From Herbiconiux oxytropis (GTDB lineage: Bacteria > Actinomycetota > Actinomycetes > Actinomycetales > Microbacteriaceae), in contig NZ_JANLCK010000019.1 in assembly GCF_024979315.1 (NCBI RefSeq), positions 1-42,781 on the forward strand: a stretch of DNA of 42,781 nt, given 5' to 3'. Below the pieces are notes generated by a model. The model made no database searches. It had not been told where the DNA came from and was given only the letters and a program-made list of their open reading frames with translations. Positions within the stretch are counted from its first letter, which is position 1, and the number at the start of each line of letters is the position of its first letter. Both the position numbers and the translations under genes were made by a program. Shown here piece by piece: positions 30,146 through 38,331 of the stretch.

Positions 30146-32316
30146 GCACCCTTGAACCCCTGCAGTCCCTCTGGGTCGCCGTCGTCGGCGACAACACCGT
30201 CGATCGCTACCTCGGCGACGAGGCCGTGGAGTACTCCGGCGGCAACGCCTTCAACGTGGCCGTGCAGCTCGCCCGCGCCGGAGTGCCGGTGCGCTACTTC
30301 GGCGCGGTCGCGGCGGATGCGGACGCGCGCATCATCGAGCGCGGCCTCGTGCAGAACGGCATCGCTCTCGACGGACTCGAGGTGCTGCCGGGCGAGACGG
30401 CCGTCACGATCATCCGGGTGACCGAGGACGGCGACCGGGTGTTCGAGCGGGAGGACTTCGGCGTGACGGCCGACTACCACCCCTCGGCCGACACCGTGCA
30501 GACGCTCGCCGGGGCGGCGTGGGTGCACATCGGGATGCTGCCCGGCGCCGGCACGCTGCGGGCCGAGCTCGCTGCGGGAGCGCACGGCGTGATCAGCCAG
30601 GACTGCGCCGTGGCGGCGGGCCTCGCCGATCTCGACGTCGCCTTCCTCTCGGCCGGGGAGGGCGCCGACGCCGAGGCGATCGCAGCCGAGACCCTGGCCG
30701 CAGGCGTGCCGCTCGCGGTGGTGACTCGGGGTGCCGACGGCGCGTTCGCGAGCGACGGATCGTCGCACTGGAGCCAGGAGGCCGCGCCCGCTGAGGTGGT
30801 CGACACCACGGGTGCCGGCGACAGCTTCATCGCCGGATTCATCGCCGCACGGGTGACCGGCGGAGACGTTCCGGCCGCGCTCGAGAACGGCGCCCGGTTC
30901 GCGGCCGTGACGGTGACGCATCAGGCCGGCTGGCCGCATCCGGAGCCTGCTGAGTCAGAAGCCGCCAAGACAGCCGCGGCCGGGGTCTCCGGAGACCGGG
31001 ACGAGCTGCTTGCGCGGATCGACGCGGCGATCGAGGAGTTCGCCGACGAGGCGACGGCGCTCCTGGTCGACCTCGTAGCCGTGCGAAGCGTGAATCCGCT
31101 GCAGCCCGGGGTCGACGGCTCGCTCTATGCGGGCGGCGAGAAGCGCGCCAACGAGGTGCTGGCCGAGGCGTTCCGGCCGCTGGGCTTCACGATCGACTGG
31201 GTCGAGGCGGCGGAGGGCCGGCCGAACCTCGTCGCCGTGCTGCCCGGCACGGGCGGCGGCCGCTCTCTCGCTCTCAACGGGCACATCGACACGGTGGCTC
31301 CTCAGGCGGGCCGGTTCGACGATCCGTGGACCGCCGTGATCGAGGACGGCTGGCTCTACGGACTGGGCGCCACCGACATGAAGGCCGGTCACGCCGCCAT
31401 GTGGCTGGCGGCCCGGGCGCTGGAGCGTTCGGGCGTGCGTCTGGCAGGAGCGCTGCACATCCACTCGGTGGTCGGCGAGGAGACGATGAGTCACGAGATC
31501 GGCACCACGGCGATCCTCGAAGCCGGCTACGTCGTCGACGGGGCGATCATCCCGGAGCCGACCTCCACGGCACCGGATCTGCTGCGGGTGGCCAACGCCG
31601 CCGCGGGCAACTACCTGTTCTCCGTGGCCGTCCGCGGCCGCTCCACGCACTGGGCGTCGCGCAATCTCGCGATCCGCGCGGGAGGGCCCGGCGACGAGAT
31701 CGGGGTGAACGCGATCGACAAGATCGTGCAGGTCTACTCGGCCATGCGCCAGCTCGAGGAGCAGTGGGCGTTCACGAAGACGCATCCGAGCTTCCCCGCC
31801 GGGGCGTTCATCATCCACCCCGGGGTGATGAGGGCCGACATCGGCGTCGAGGCGGCACCGTACTTCCCGGATCGCGCCCGCATCGACTACCTGCTCTCCT
31901 TCCCGCCGGGCGACACCTCCGAACAGATCGCGGCCGAGGTGGAGGAGCACATCGGCCACGCGGCGGCGATGGATCCGTGGCTGCGGGAGAACCCGGTGGA
32001 GTTCACCTGGACCGACACGTGGCCGCCCGCCTACACCGACCCCTCGTCGGAGTTCGCCCGCTCGGTCATGGCGTCACGCGGCAGTCTCGCCGAGGTCGAA
32101 CCCGCGGTGCCGCCGCTCGACGCGCCGGTGACCGCAGCGGCGCAGTCGGATGCCAATTTCTACGAGGCCTACGGCATCCCGGCGCTCGTGTGCGGGCCGG
32201 GCGATGTGCGGGTCGCGCACGCGGCCGACGAGCGGGTGGCCGTGGCGAACATCGCCCTCGCCGCACGCATGATGGCCCGAGTCGCGATCGACTGGTGCGG
32301 GGTGAAGGAGCGCTAG
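30142..32316 (+). CDS. Fusion protein: PfkB (FrlD-like) sugar kinase + M20 metallopeptidase/deacylase
   Basis: 724 residues in one uninterrupted frame. Residues 1-270 are a complete PfkB kinase: VVGDNTVDRYLGDEAVEYSG at the N-terminus, and DTTGAGDSFIAGF with catalytic Asp227. After a short Ala/Glu-rich linker (about 270-285), residues 287-724 form a full M20 enzyme (ArgE/DapE/dipeptidase type). Its metal ligands and catalytic residues are present: His381 and Asp383 (NGHIDTV), Asp412 (TDMKAG), Glu446-Glu447 (GEET), Glu472 (PEPT) and His693 (VAHAAD). M20 enzymes hydrolyse N-acyl amino acids or dipeptides. Fusion to a fructosamine-type kinase suggests both act on the same imported molecule, for example a glycated dipeptide or N-acylated Amadori compound. 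The operon has no other kinase. No ribosome binding site is seen at the junction, so separate translation of the M20 part is unlikely. Confidence 0.9.
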   Translation: MSTLEPLQSLWVAVVGDNTVDRYLGDEAVEYSGGNAFNVAVQLARAGVPVRYFGAVAADADARIIERGLVQNGIALDGLEVLPGETAVTIIRVTEDGDRVFEREDFGVTADYHPSADTVQTLAGAAWVHIGMLPGAGTLRAELAAGAHGVISQDCAVAAGLADLDVAFLSAGEGADAEAIAAETLAAGVPLAVVTRGADGAFASDGSSHWSQEAAPAEVVDTTGAGDSFIAGFIAARVTGGDVPAALENGARFAAVTVTHQAGWPHPEPAESEAAKTAAAGVSGDRDELLARIDAAIEEFADEATALLVDLVAVRSVNPLQPGVDGSLYAGGEKRANEVLAEAFRPLGFTIDWVEAAEGRPNLVAVLPGTGGGRSLALNGHIDTVAPQAGRFDDPWTAVIEDGWLYGLGATDMKAGHAAMWLAARALERSGVRLAGALHIHSVVGEETMSHEIGTTAILEAGYVVDGAIIPEPTSTAPDLLRVANAAAGNYLFSVAVRGRSTHWASRNLAIRAGGPGDEIGVNAIDKIVQVYSAMRQLEEQWAFTKTHPSFPAGAFIIHPGVMRADIGVEAAPYFPDRARIDYLLSFPPGDTSEQIAAEVEEHIGHAAAMDPWLRENPVEFTWTDTWPPAYTDPSSEFARSVMASRGSLAEVEPAVPPLDAPVTAAAQSDANFYEAYGIPALVCGPGDVRVAHAADERVAVANIALAARMMARVAIDWCGVKER

Positions 32317-32328
32317 ACGAATCCGCGG

Positions 32329-32364
32329 ATCATCCGACGACTACCAGGTGGCCTTGAATACACT
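32329..32364 (+). promoter_or_regulatory. Operator-like site and -10 box of the GntR gene
   Basis: ATCATCCGACGAC (32329-32341) matches the site at 25858-25870 at 11 of 13 positions. It overlaps the place of a -35 box for TACACT (32359-32364). This suggests autoregulation by the GntR protein. Confidence 0.5.
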
Positions 32365-32402
32365 GAGGCCGAGCGCGCTTCGGAGCGCAGAGGAGGACAG
32401 CC

Positions 32403-33146
32403 GTGAAAGCTGGGAAGTCACCGTCCACCAAGAAGGCGCCCCTGGCGCACGGGCTGAAGGAGGACATCCTCGAGCTGATCGCCGCCGAGGGCATGCGACC
32501 GGGCGACCAGCTGCCGACCGAGCCCGAGCTCGCCGAACGGTTCTCGGCGTCGCGGTCGACGGTGCGCGAGGCGCTCAAGCTGCTCGAGCAGGACGGGCTC
32601 GTGAACGCCATCCAGGGCCGGGGCCGCTTCCTCTCCGCCCTCGGCTCGATGAGCATCGAGCGGCCGGTGACGATCTACGAGAGCATCACCGAGATGCTCG
32701 AGGGGCTCGGCTTCACGGTGACCAATGCGGTGCTCAGCGTCACGGAGGACACGGCCGACGAGCACGTCGCCCACGAGCTGGGCCTCGAACCGGGCGACCC
32801 GGTCATCCGGCTGGTGCGGCTGCGGCTCGGCAACGACCAGCCGATGGTGTTCAGCATCAACATCATCCGGCGCGACGCCCTGCCGGGCCCGATCGCCTAC
32901 CGTGACTGGGGCGTCTCGGTGACGAGCGCCCTCGAGGGCCACGGGCACAGCATCGACTCGTCGATCGCGCGGATCAGCGCGGCCGACCTGCCGGCAGACT
33001 ACGCCCGCAAGCACGACCTGAAGAAGTACGACCCGTGGCTCCTCGTGGAGGAGACCTGCATCACCCGCGACGGCCAGCGCGTGCTGTACGCGCTCGACTT
33101 CCACCGCAGCAGCGAGATCGCCTTCAACGTGATCCGCCGCCGCTGA
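32403..33146 (+). CDS. GntR-family regulator, HutC/UTRA subfamily (FrlR-like)
   Basis: 247 residues from a GTG at 32403 with a strong GAGGAGGA ribosome binding site. Winged helix at residues about 10-75 (LKEDILELIAAEGMRPGDQL, PTEPELAERFSASRSTVREA). The UTRA effector domain follows, with LGLEPGDPVIRLVRLRLGND, WGVSVTSALEG and a closing LYALDFHRSSEIAFNVIRR. Fructosamine operons of E. coli (FrlR) and Salmonella (FraR) are controlled by this same subfamily, usually sensing a phosphorylated sugar. Its location right after the second SIS operon and shared operator-like sequence make it the likely regulator of that operon. Confidence 0.92.
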   Translation: MKAGKSPSTKKAPLAHGLKEDILELIAAEGMRPGDQLPTEPELAERFSASRSTVREALKLLEQDGLVNAIQGRGRFLSALGSMSIERPVTIYESITEMLEGLGFTVTNAVLSVTEDTADEHVAHELGLEPGDPVIRLVRLRLGNDQPMVFSINIIRRDALPGPIAYRDWGVSVTSALEGHGHSIDSSIARISAADLPADYARKHDLKKYDPWLLVEETCITRDGQRVLYALDFHRSSEIAFNVIRRR

Positions 33147-33284
33147 CCTCGGGGATCCATGCTCACCCGAATCTCGTCCACGCCGAAGAACTCCAGCTGG
33201 GGCTCGGCCACGGCGCCCCCCGGCTCCTCGGCACGAACTCGAGAACTCCGCGATCGTCGTCGGTGTCGGCGGCGGCCTCCCGTG

Positions 33285-33836
33285 CTATCTGATCTCGGAG
33301 ATGAGCACCGCTGTGGTTCCTTCGACCTGAGACTCGAAGAGATGGGGGGCATCGCCCGGGTACGAGAGGTAGTCGCCGGGCAAGAGGGCGAGCGGAGCTG
33401 AAGCCGGTCCGACGAGTGCGGCACCCGACGCCAGGATGACGTGCTCCACGGTTCCACGGGCATGGGGGCCGGAGATCTTCGGAGTGCCGGGATCGGCCTG
33501 CACGAGGTAGACGTCGCGACGTGCGTGGGGCGGACTGGCCGAGAGGAGTGCAGCTCCATAGCTGCTCGTGGCCGACCGGATGCGCGGGGCGTCGGCTGCA
33601 CGGATCAGCGTGACGGATTCGGGCGACTCGTCCACGAGCCGGGCGAACGGAACTGCGAGCGCGTCCCCGAGGCCCCACAGCGTCTCCACGTTCGGGTTGC
33701 CTCCGCCCGACTCGAGCTGCGAGATCGTCGCCTTGGAGACGCCCGAGAGGCGGGCCAGTTCGGACACGGAAAGGCCGGCCGCCGTGCGCTCCCTGCGAAG
33801 CGCCGCTCCGATCCGAGCGCCGAGATCGACCATCAT
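33285..33836 (-). CDS. XRE-family regulator with C-terminal cupin
   Basis: 183 residues. N-terminal Cro/C1 helix-turn-helix (GARIGAALRRERTAAGLSVS, then LARLSGVSKATISQLESGGG). A cupin sensor follows from about residue 105: KISGPHARGTVEHVILASGA and LPGDYLSYPGDAPHLFE, with metal-binding His and Glu. Such proteins control amino-acid or amine transport and catabolism. It is divergent from the AzlCD genes, with an inverted repeat at its own start codon, so it probably represses both. The 138 bases between its stop and the GntR stop hold no clear gene; a short minus-strand frame there (VAEPQLEFFGVDEIRVSMD) might be the remnant of one. Confidence 0.9.
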   Translation of the reverse strand: MMVDLGARIGAALRRERTAAGLSVSELARLSGVSKATISQLESGGGNPNVETLWGLGDALAVPFARLVDESPESVTLIRAADAPRIRSATSSYGAALLSASPPHARRDVYLVQADPGTPKISGPHARGTVEHVILASGAALVGPASAPLALLPGDYLSYPGDAPHLFESQVEGTTAVLISEIR

Positions 33837-33837
33837 T

Positions 33838-33894
33838 CGTTCATCGTACCGAACGGACGATCGGTTTGACAGACGGCCGGCCTGCGTTCATGAT
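33838..33894. promoter_or_regulatory. Operator and promoter between XRE-cupin and azlC
   Basis: The inverted repeat CGTTC-N8-GAACG (33838-33855, extendable to 6 of 7 arm positions) abuts the XRE start codon. The azlC promoter is TTGACA (33866-33871), a 17-base spacer and CATGAT (33889-33894), seven bases before the azlC ATG. Confidence 0.5.
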
Positions 33895-33901
33895 ACTGGT
33901 C

Positions 33902-34573
33902 ATGCGTTCAGTTCATCGAACAGGCCGACCACTCGTGCCGGCGGCGATCGCGATCTCCGCAGCGGTCCTCGTGGTCGGAGTGGCCTACGGCGCGACGGCG
34001 GAATCGGCCGGATTTCCGCCGTGGCTCGTCATCCTCACCGCCGTTCTCGTGCTCGGCGCCTCCTCGGAGCTGCTGTTCGTCGGGATCATCGCCGCCGGCG
34101 GCCTGCCCTGGCTCGCCGTCGGCGCCGCACTCCTCGTCAATCTCCGGAACCTCGTCTACGGCTTCTCCGCATCCGAATTCCTGCCGGGTCAGCGTCCCCT
34201 CCGGCTCCTCGCGGCCCACCTCGTCAACGACGAGAGCGTCGCCTTCGCGCTGGCCCGCCCCCCGGCCCGTCGCCTCCGCGCCTTCCAGGCCGTCGGCGTC
34301 GCCATCGCGATCGCGTGGCCGCTCGGAGCGGCCATCGGCGTCGCGGTGGGGTACATCGTGCCCGACCCCGGCATCCTCGGCCTGGATGCCGCTTTCCCCG
34401 CCATTTTCGTCGCGATCCTCGTGGGAACCCTCAGCCGTCGCACGTCGGGCCCCGCGGTGGCCGGCGCGACGATCGCACTTGCCGCCACGCCGTTCGTCGC
34501 CGCCGGCGTCGCTCCCGTCCTCGGCCTGGCGGGCCTGCTCGCCCTCGTGCGGGATCGGGGACGTCGTGCCTGA
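33902..34573 (+). CDS. azlC: AzlC-family amino-acid exporter, large subunit
   Basis: 223 residues with about six to seven membrane segments. GVAYGATAESAGFPPWLVILTAV, VLGASSELLFVGIIAAGGLPW and NLRNLVYGFSASEFL are AzlC family marks; the last is the conserved N-R-x-x-x-Y/M-G segment. AzlC and AzlD form a two-part exporter of branched-chain or related amino acids. The ATG at 33902 is chosen over upstream in-frame starts because a full -35/-10 promoter lies between them; the mRNA would be almost leaderless. It overlaps azlD by 8 bp. Confidence 0.88.
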   Translation: MRSVHRTGRPLVPAAIAISAAVLVVGVAYGATAESAGFPPWLVILTAVLVLGASSELLFVGIIAAGGLPWLAVGAALLVNLRNLVYGFSASEFLPGQRPLRLLAAHLVNDESVAFALARPPARRLRAFQAVGVAIAIAWPLGAAIGVAVGYIVPDPGILGLDAAFPAIFVAILVGTLSRRTSGPAVAGATIALAATPFVAAGVAPVLGLAGLLALVRDRGRRA

Positions 34574-34883
34574 CCCGAACCTCGTTCTCGCCGTGGTCGT
34601 GCTCGCGGCCGGAACATATCTGCTCAGACTCGGTGGGGTCGGCTTCGGCGGATCGCATCACGCCGTCCGCCTCCGCCCCGGGAGCGATGCCGCGGTGATC
34701 ACGCTCCTCGCCGGCGTCGCCGCCACCGCGACGTTCTACGAAGGCCAGGAGTTCGCCGGCTGGGCCCGCCTCACCGGCGTGGCCGCGGCGACCGGCCTGG
34801 CCGCGGTTCGCGCCCCGCTCGTCGTGGTGGTCGTCGCCGCGGCCGGAGTGACCGCCGGCCTGAGGGCACTCGGAGTCGACTGA
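34566..34883 (+). CDS. azlD: AzlD-family amino-acid exporter, small subunit
   Basis: 105 residues from a GTG at 34566, overlapping the end of azlC. Three to four membrane helices with VVVLAAGTYLLRLGGVGFGG at the start and AAATGLAAVRAPLVVVVVAA near the end; this is the AzlD size and layout. It partners AzlC. Translational overlap implies equal production. Exported substrate is not known; the XRE-cupin regulator next door suggests response to an amino acid. Confidence 0.85.
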   Translation: MPDPNLVLAVVVLAAGTYLLRLGGVGFGGSHHAVRLRPGSDAAVITLLAGVAATATFYEGQEFAGWARLTGVAAATGLAAVRAPLVVVVVAAAGVTAGLRALGVD

Positions 34884-34893
34884 CCCAACCCGG

Positions 34894-34906
34894 CCGGCTC
34901 TGCCGG
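34894..34906. terminator. Small hairpin between convergent azlD and LacI genes
   Basis: CCGGC-tct-GCCGG lies in the 37 bases between the two stop codons. A short stem without a U-tract; at best a weak terminator. Confidence 0.3.
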
Positions 34907-34920
34907 AGCGCCGCGCGATG

Positions 34921-35946
34921 TCAGGTCCGCGGTCGACCCGGCGCGCTGCTCTCCCGCACGATCAGCCGATGCGGCGCCACCACCTCGACGGCCTCGCGGT
35001 CCGGGTCGTCGATGCGCTCGACGATGCGCGAGACCGCCTGCGCCGCGATGAACGGGGTGTCGAGCGACACCGTACTGAGCGAGGGCCGCGAGAACCGGCC
35101 CTCCTCGATGTCGTCGATCCCCACGATGGCGATGTCGTCGGGCACCCGCAGGCCCGCGTCGAAGACGGCCCGCATCGCGCCCATCGCGAGCAGGTCGGAG
35201 TAGCAGAAGATGGCATCCGGCGCCTCGTTCGCCGCCAGCAGCTCGCGGGCAGCCGTGTAGCCCTCGGCGCGACTGTAGTGCGCGGCGGGCCGGGTGAGCG
35301 CGGGCTCGAAGTCGAGACCGGAGTCGGCGAGCGCCTGCCGATAGCCCGCCGAGCGCTGCTGCGGGGTGGCGTAGTCCTCGGCGGGCTGGGTGCCCAGCGC
35401 GCCGATGCGCGTGCGCCCCGACAGCACGAGGTGCCGCACGGCATCGTAGGCGGCCTGCACGTTGTCGATGGCGACGTGGTCGAACCGCCCGTCGAAGTCG
35501 TGCTCGCCGAGCAGCACCAGCGGCATGCCGCTCTCGCCGTTCATCTCGCGCAGCTCCGCCTTCGTGACGAGAGGGCTGAACAGAATGCCGTCGAACAGCA
35601 TCGTGCGGTCCCCCCCGGTCAGCAGCTCGCGCTCGCGCTGGTGGTCGTGACCGGTCTGATCGATCATCACCCGGTAGCCGAGCTCCCCCGCCGAGTTGAT
35701 GACGTCGCGAGCGAGCTGGCTGAAGTAGGGCACATCGATCTCGGGCACCACGAGGGCGAGCACACCGGTCCGCCCGGTGCGCAGCGTCCGCGCCACGAGG
35801 TTGGGTCGGTAGTCCAACTCGTCGATGGCCTTCTGCACACGGGTGCGCATCCGCTCGCTCACGTGCTCGTAGCCGCTCACGACGTTCGAGACGGTGCGGA
35901 TGGACACGTTCGCCCGCTCGGCGACGTCGCGCAGTGTTGCCGGCAT
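34921..35946 (-). CDS. LacI-family regulator of the GH2/sugar transporter operon
   Basis: 341 residues from the ATG at 35946 behind GGAGG. Helix-turn-helix PATLRDVAERANVSIRTVSN at the extreme N-terminus, hinge ELDYRPNLVARTLRTGRTGV, then the sugar-binding fold with VVPEIDVPYFSQLARDVIN, IFCYSDLLAMGAMRAV and AIVGIDDIEEGRFSRPSLST. It is divergent from the CUT1 transporter and GH2 genes, with CAAACGC-type operators between. It almost certainly represses that operon until an oligosaccharide or its cleavage product binds. Confidence 0.92.
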   Translation of the reverse strand: MPATLRDVAERANVSIRTVSNVVSGYEHVSERMRTRVQKAIDELDYRPNLVARTLRTGRTGVLALVVPEIDVPYFSQLARDVINSAGELGYRVMIDQTGHDHQRERELLTGGDRTMLFDGILFSPLVTKAELREMNGESGMPLVLLGEHDFDGRFDHVAIDNVQAAYDAVRHLVLSGRTRIGALGTQPAEDYATPQQRSAGYRQALADSGLDFEPALTRPAAHYSRAEGYTAARELLAANEAPDAIFCYSDLLAMGAMRAVFDAGLRVPDDIAIVGIDDIEEGRFSRPSLSTVSLDTPFIAAQAVSRIVERIDDPDREAVEVVAPHRLIVRESSAPGRPRT

Positions 35947-35990
35947 CCTGCCGCCTCCTTCGAACTCGGTCCCAGGATGCCCCCAGCATA

Positions 35991-36045
35991 GCGTTTGCAT
36001 CGTGCGCAAACGCGGTGCTACTGTTTTGCCTACGTTGGCAAACGC
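35991..36045. promoter_or_regulatory. Operators and promoter of the GH2/transporter operon
   Basis: GCGTTTG (35991-35997) and CAAACGC (36007-36013) form an inverted repeat with a 9-base centre. A third copy, GGCAAACGC, follows at 36037-36045. A possible promoter, TTGCAT (35995-36000), 18 bases, TACTGT (36019-36024), overlaps the first pair, so a bound LacI protein would block it. Confidence 0.6.
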
Positions 36046-36066
36046 ACCGTCACAAAGGAGTGTCCC

Positions 36067-37434
36067 TTGCACAAGCACCTGCCCCGAACGGCGACCCGGG
36101 CCGCCGCGCTCGGCCTCGCCGCCGCTGTCGCCCTCGGGCTCACCGCCTGCGGCCCCGACATCGGCACCGCACCATCCACCGACGCCGGCGCCGACCTCCT
36201 GCAGCTCCCGGCCGAGGAGTCGCCCTCGGGCGAGATCACCATCTGGGACAGGTCGGGCGACCTGTTCGAGGTGTTCGACGAGGCCATCGCCGACTTCAAC
36301 GAGAAGTATCCCGACGTCACCGTCAACCACGAGGCCGTGGACATCGACGCCAAGCTGCAGAACACGCTCATCACCGGCACCGACGTGCCCGACGGCGTCT
36401 TCCTCGACGACGCCAAGATCGCCGGGTTGAGCGACTACCTGTGGGACCTCTCCGACGTGCTCGCCCCCTACTCGGGCGAGATCGCGCCGCAGAAGCTCGA
36501 TGTCAACTCGGTGAACGGGGGCATCTACGGGGTGCCGTTCGACTCCAACCCGGGTCTGCTCTACTACAACGCGGCCGCACTCGAGGCCGCGGGCATCGAC
36601 GCCACCGCCATCACCACCTACGACGAGTTGCTCGATGCTGCGCGCGCCTACAAGGAGGCCGTGCCGAGCGCGGCGCCGATCCACCTCGAGCAGTCGCCGT
36701 TCCTCGGCCAGCTGCAGCTCGAGATGTACGCGAGCCAGCTCGGCACGAGCCTCGCCGACGCCGACGGCACACTGCGACTCGACAGCCCCGAGTACGAGCA
36801 GATCCTCACCTACCTCGACACCGTGCAGAAGGAGGGCCTCGGCACCCGCGCCGAATACCTCGGCCCGACCGACATCGCCGAGCTCGAGAACGGCAACGAG
36901 GTGTTCTACCCCTGGGCCATCTGGTTCGACTTCGCCCCGCAGCAGCTGCTCACCGAGACGCAGGGCGACTGGCGCGCCATGCCGCTGCCCGCCTGGGAGT
37001 CCGGCGGAGCGCGCAGCGGCGCGATGGGCGGCTCGTCGTTCGCCATCCCGAAGGACGGCGAGAACTCCGAGCTGGCCGCCCTGTTCTACAGCTTCCTGAT
37101 GTTCGACGAGGCCGGCTACAGCGCGGTCTGGGGCCCGAGCTCGGTCTACCCGTCCGGGCTCAACACCTCCATCCCGAGCTACCTGCCCGCCGCCGACCCG
37201 AGCACACCGCTGTTCGAGCCGGTGCCCGCTCTCGGCGACCAGGACCTGTGGGCCGTGGCCACGGAGGCCGGCGCCGAGATCCCGGCGAGCGTCCCGACCC
37301 CCTCCTGGTGGGCCGGAGCCGTCGACTACCTCGGCACGAACATGCAGCGCATGCTCGACGGCGAGCTCACGCCCGCCGAGGTGCTCGAGCAGTCGAGCAC
37401 CGAGATCCAGACTAACCTGATCGACCGGCAGTAG
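36067..37434 (+). CDS. CUT1 ABC transporter sugar-binding lipoprotein
   Basis: 455 residues from a TTG at 36067, chosen because AAAGGAG ends six bases upstream. Longer in-frame ATG starts lie in the operator region. Signal peptide with lipobox LTAC and lipidated Cys28. The mature protein is a solute-binding type 2 (maltose-binding-like) fold: GEITIWDRSGDLFEVFDEAI, FNEKYPDVTVNHEAVDID, GGIYGVPFDSNPGLLYYNAA and MGGSSFAIPKDGEN. It probably binds an oligosaccharide or glycoside that the GH2 enzyme later cleaves. Confidence 0.92.
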   Translation: MHKHLPRTATRAAALGLAAAVALGLTACGPDIGTAPSTDAGADLLQLPAEESPSGEITIWDRSGDLFEVFDEAIADFNEKYPDVTVNHEAVDIDAKLQNTLITGTDVPDGVFLDDAKIAGLSDYLWDLSDVLAPYSGEIAPQKLDVNSVNGGIYGVPFDSNPGLLYYNAAALEAAGIDATAITTYDELLDAARAYKEAVPSAAPIHLEQSPFLGQLQLEMYASQLGTSLADADGTLRLDSPEYEQILTYLDTVQKEGLGTRAEYLGPTDIAELENGNEVFYPWAIWFDFAPQQLLTETQGDWRAMPLPAWESGGARSGAMGGSSFAIPKDGENSELAALFYSFLMFDEAGYSAVWGPSSVYPSGLNTSIPSYLPAADPSTPLFEPVPALGDQDLWAVATEAGAEIPASVPTPSWWAGAVDYLGTNMQRMLDGELTPAEVLEQSSTEIQTNLIDRQ

Positions 37435-37448
37435 GAGCAGGCGCGATC

Positions 37449-38327
37449 ATGACCGCGATGACCGCCGCGCGAGCCCGGCGCAGACTGGCTCCCTATCTGT
37501 TCGTGCTCCCGTTCGTCGCGGTGTTCATCGCGTTCAGCGTCTATCCGCTCATCTTCACCGCCCGCCTGAGCTTCACCGACTGGCGGGGCTCGGGCGCGGC
37601 GGAGTGGGTGGGCTGGGACAACTACGTCTACCTGCTCACCAGCCCCGGCTTCTGGAACTCGCTCGCCAACTCGGGCGTGCTCTGGATCCTGATCATCCCG
37701 GCGCAGCTCGTGATCGCCCTGATCGCCGCGGTGCTGCTCGACAACGCGAAGCTGCGCCTCCGCGGCTTCTACCGGGTCGCCTTCATCGTGCCCTTCGTCA
37801 CCCCGCTCGTGGCGGTCGCCCAGATCTGGGTGGTGGTGTTCGACACGAACTACGGTGCGGTGAACGGCCTGCTCGGGCTGGTGGGGCTGCCGGATGTCGG
37901 CTGGCTCACCACGAGCGAGTGGGCGAAGCCCACCCTGGCACTCCTCTTCCTCTGGAAGACGACGGGGTTCATCATCATCATCCTGCTGTCGGGGCTGCAG
38001 TCGATCGACTCGTCGGTCTACGAGGCCGCCTCGCTCGACGGGTCGAGCCGGGTGCGCACACTGTGGAGCATCACCGTCCCGCTGCTGCGGCGCACCCTCA
38101 TGTTCGCCGTCGTGCTGCAGACGCTCGCGGTGTTCCAGATGTTCGCCGAGCCCTTCGTGGTGACCCAGGGCGGCCCGTACAACTCCACCACCACGGCCGG
38201 CTACTACCTCTACAACCACATCACGCGCGCCGACCTCGGCACGGGAGCCGCCAACTCCTTCCTGCTCGTGATCATCGTGATGGCGCTGTCGCTCGTGTTC
38301 GTGCGGCTGCTGCGAGCGAAGGACTGA
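37449..38327 (+). CDS. CUT1 sugar ABC transporter permease (MalF-type)
   Basis: 292 residues, six membrane segments. N-terminal YLFVLPFVAVFIAFSVYPLI, a periplasmic loop, then the coupling segment YEAASLDGSSRVRTLWSITV, the EAA motif of binding-protein-dependent permeases. GGPYNSTTTAGYYLYNH near the C-terminus is typical of sugar MalF-type subunits. It pairs with the downstream permease, with four bases between the genes. The operon has no ATPase gene, so the transporter probably borrows a shared MsiK-type ATPase encoded elsewhere, as in many actinobacteria. Confidence 0.93.
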   Translation: MTAMTAARARRRLAPYLFVLPFVAVFIAFSVYPLIFTARLSFTDWRGSGAAEWVGWDNYVYLLTSPGFWNSLANSGVLWILIIPAQLVIALIAAVLLDNAKLRLRGFYRVAFIVPFVTPLVAVAQIWVVVFDTNYGAVNGLLGLVGLPDVGWLTTSEWAKPTLALLFLWKTTGFIIIILLSGLQSIDSSVYEAASLDGSSRVRTLWSITVPLLRRTLMFAVVLQTLAVFQMFAEPFVVTQGGPYNSTTTAGYYLYNHITRADLGTGAANSFLLVIIVMALSLVFVRLLRAKD

Positions 38328-38331
38328 ACGG

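Noticed and set aside
30960-31010. Separate translation start for the M20 domain, making two genes
   Set aside because: No ribosome binding site or plausible start codon is seen between the domains, and the frame is continuous with a normal linker.
33147-33284. Possible minus-strand gene remnant (frame with VAEPQLEFFGVDEIRVSMD) between the GntR and XRE genes
   Set aside because: It reads like protein but is too short, lacks a start, and I cannot place it in a family.
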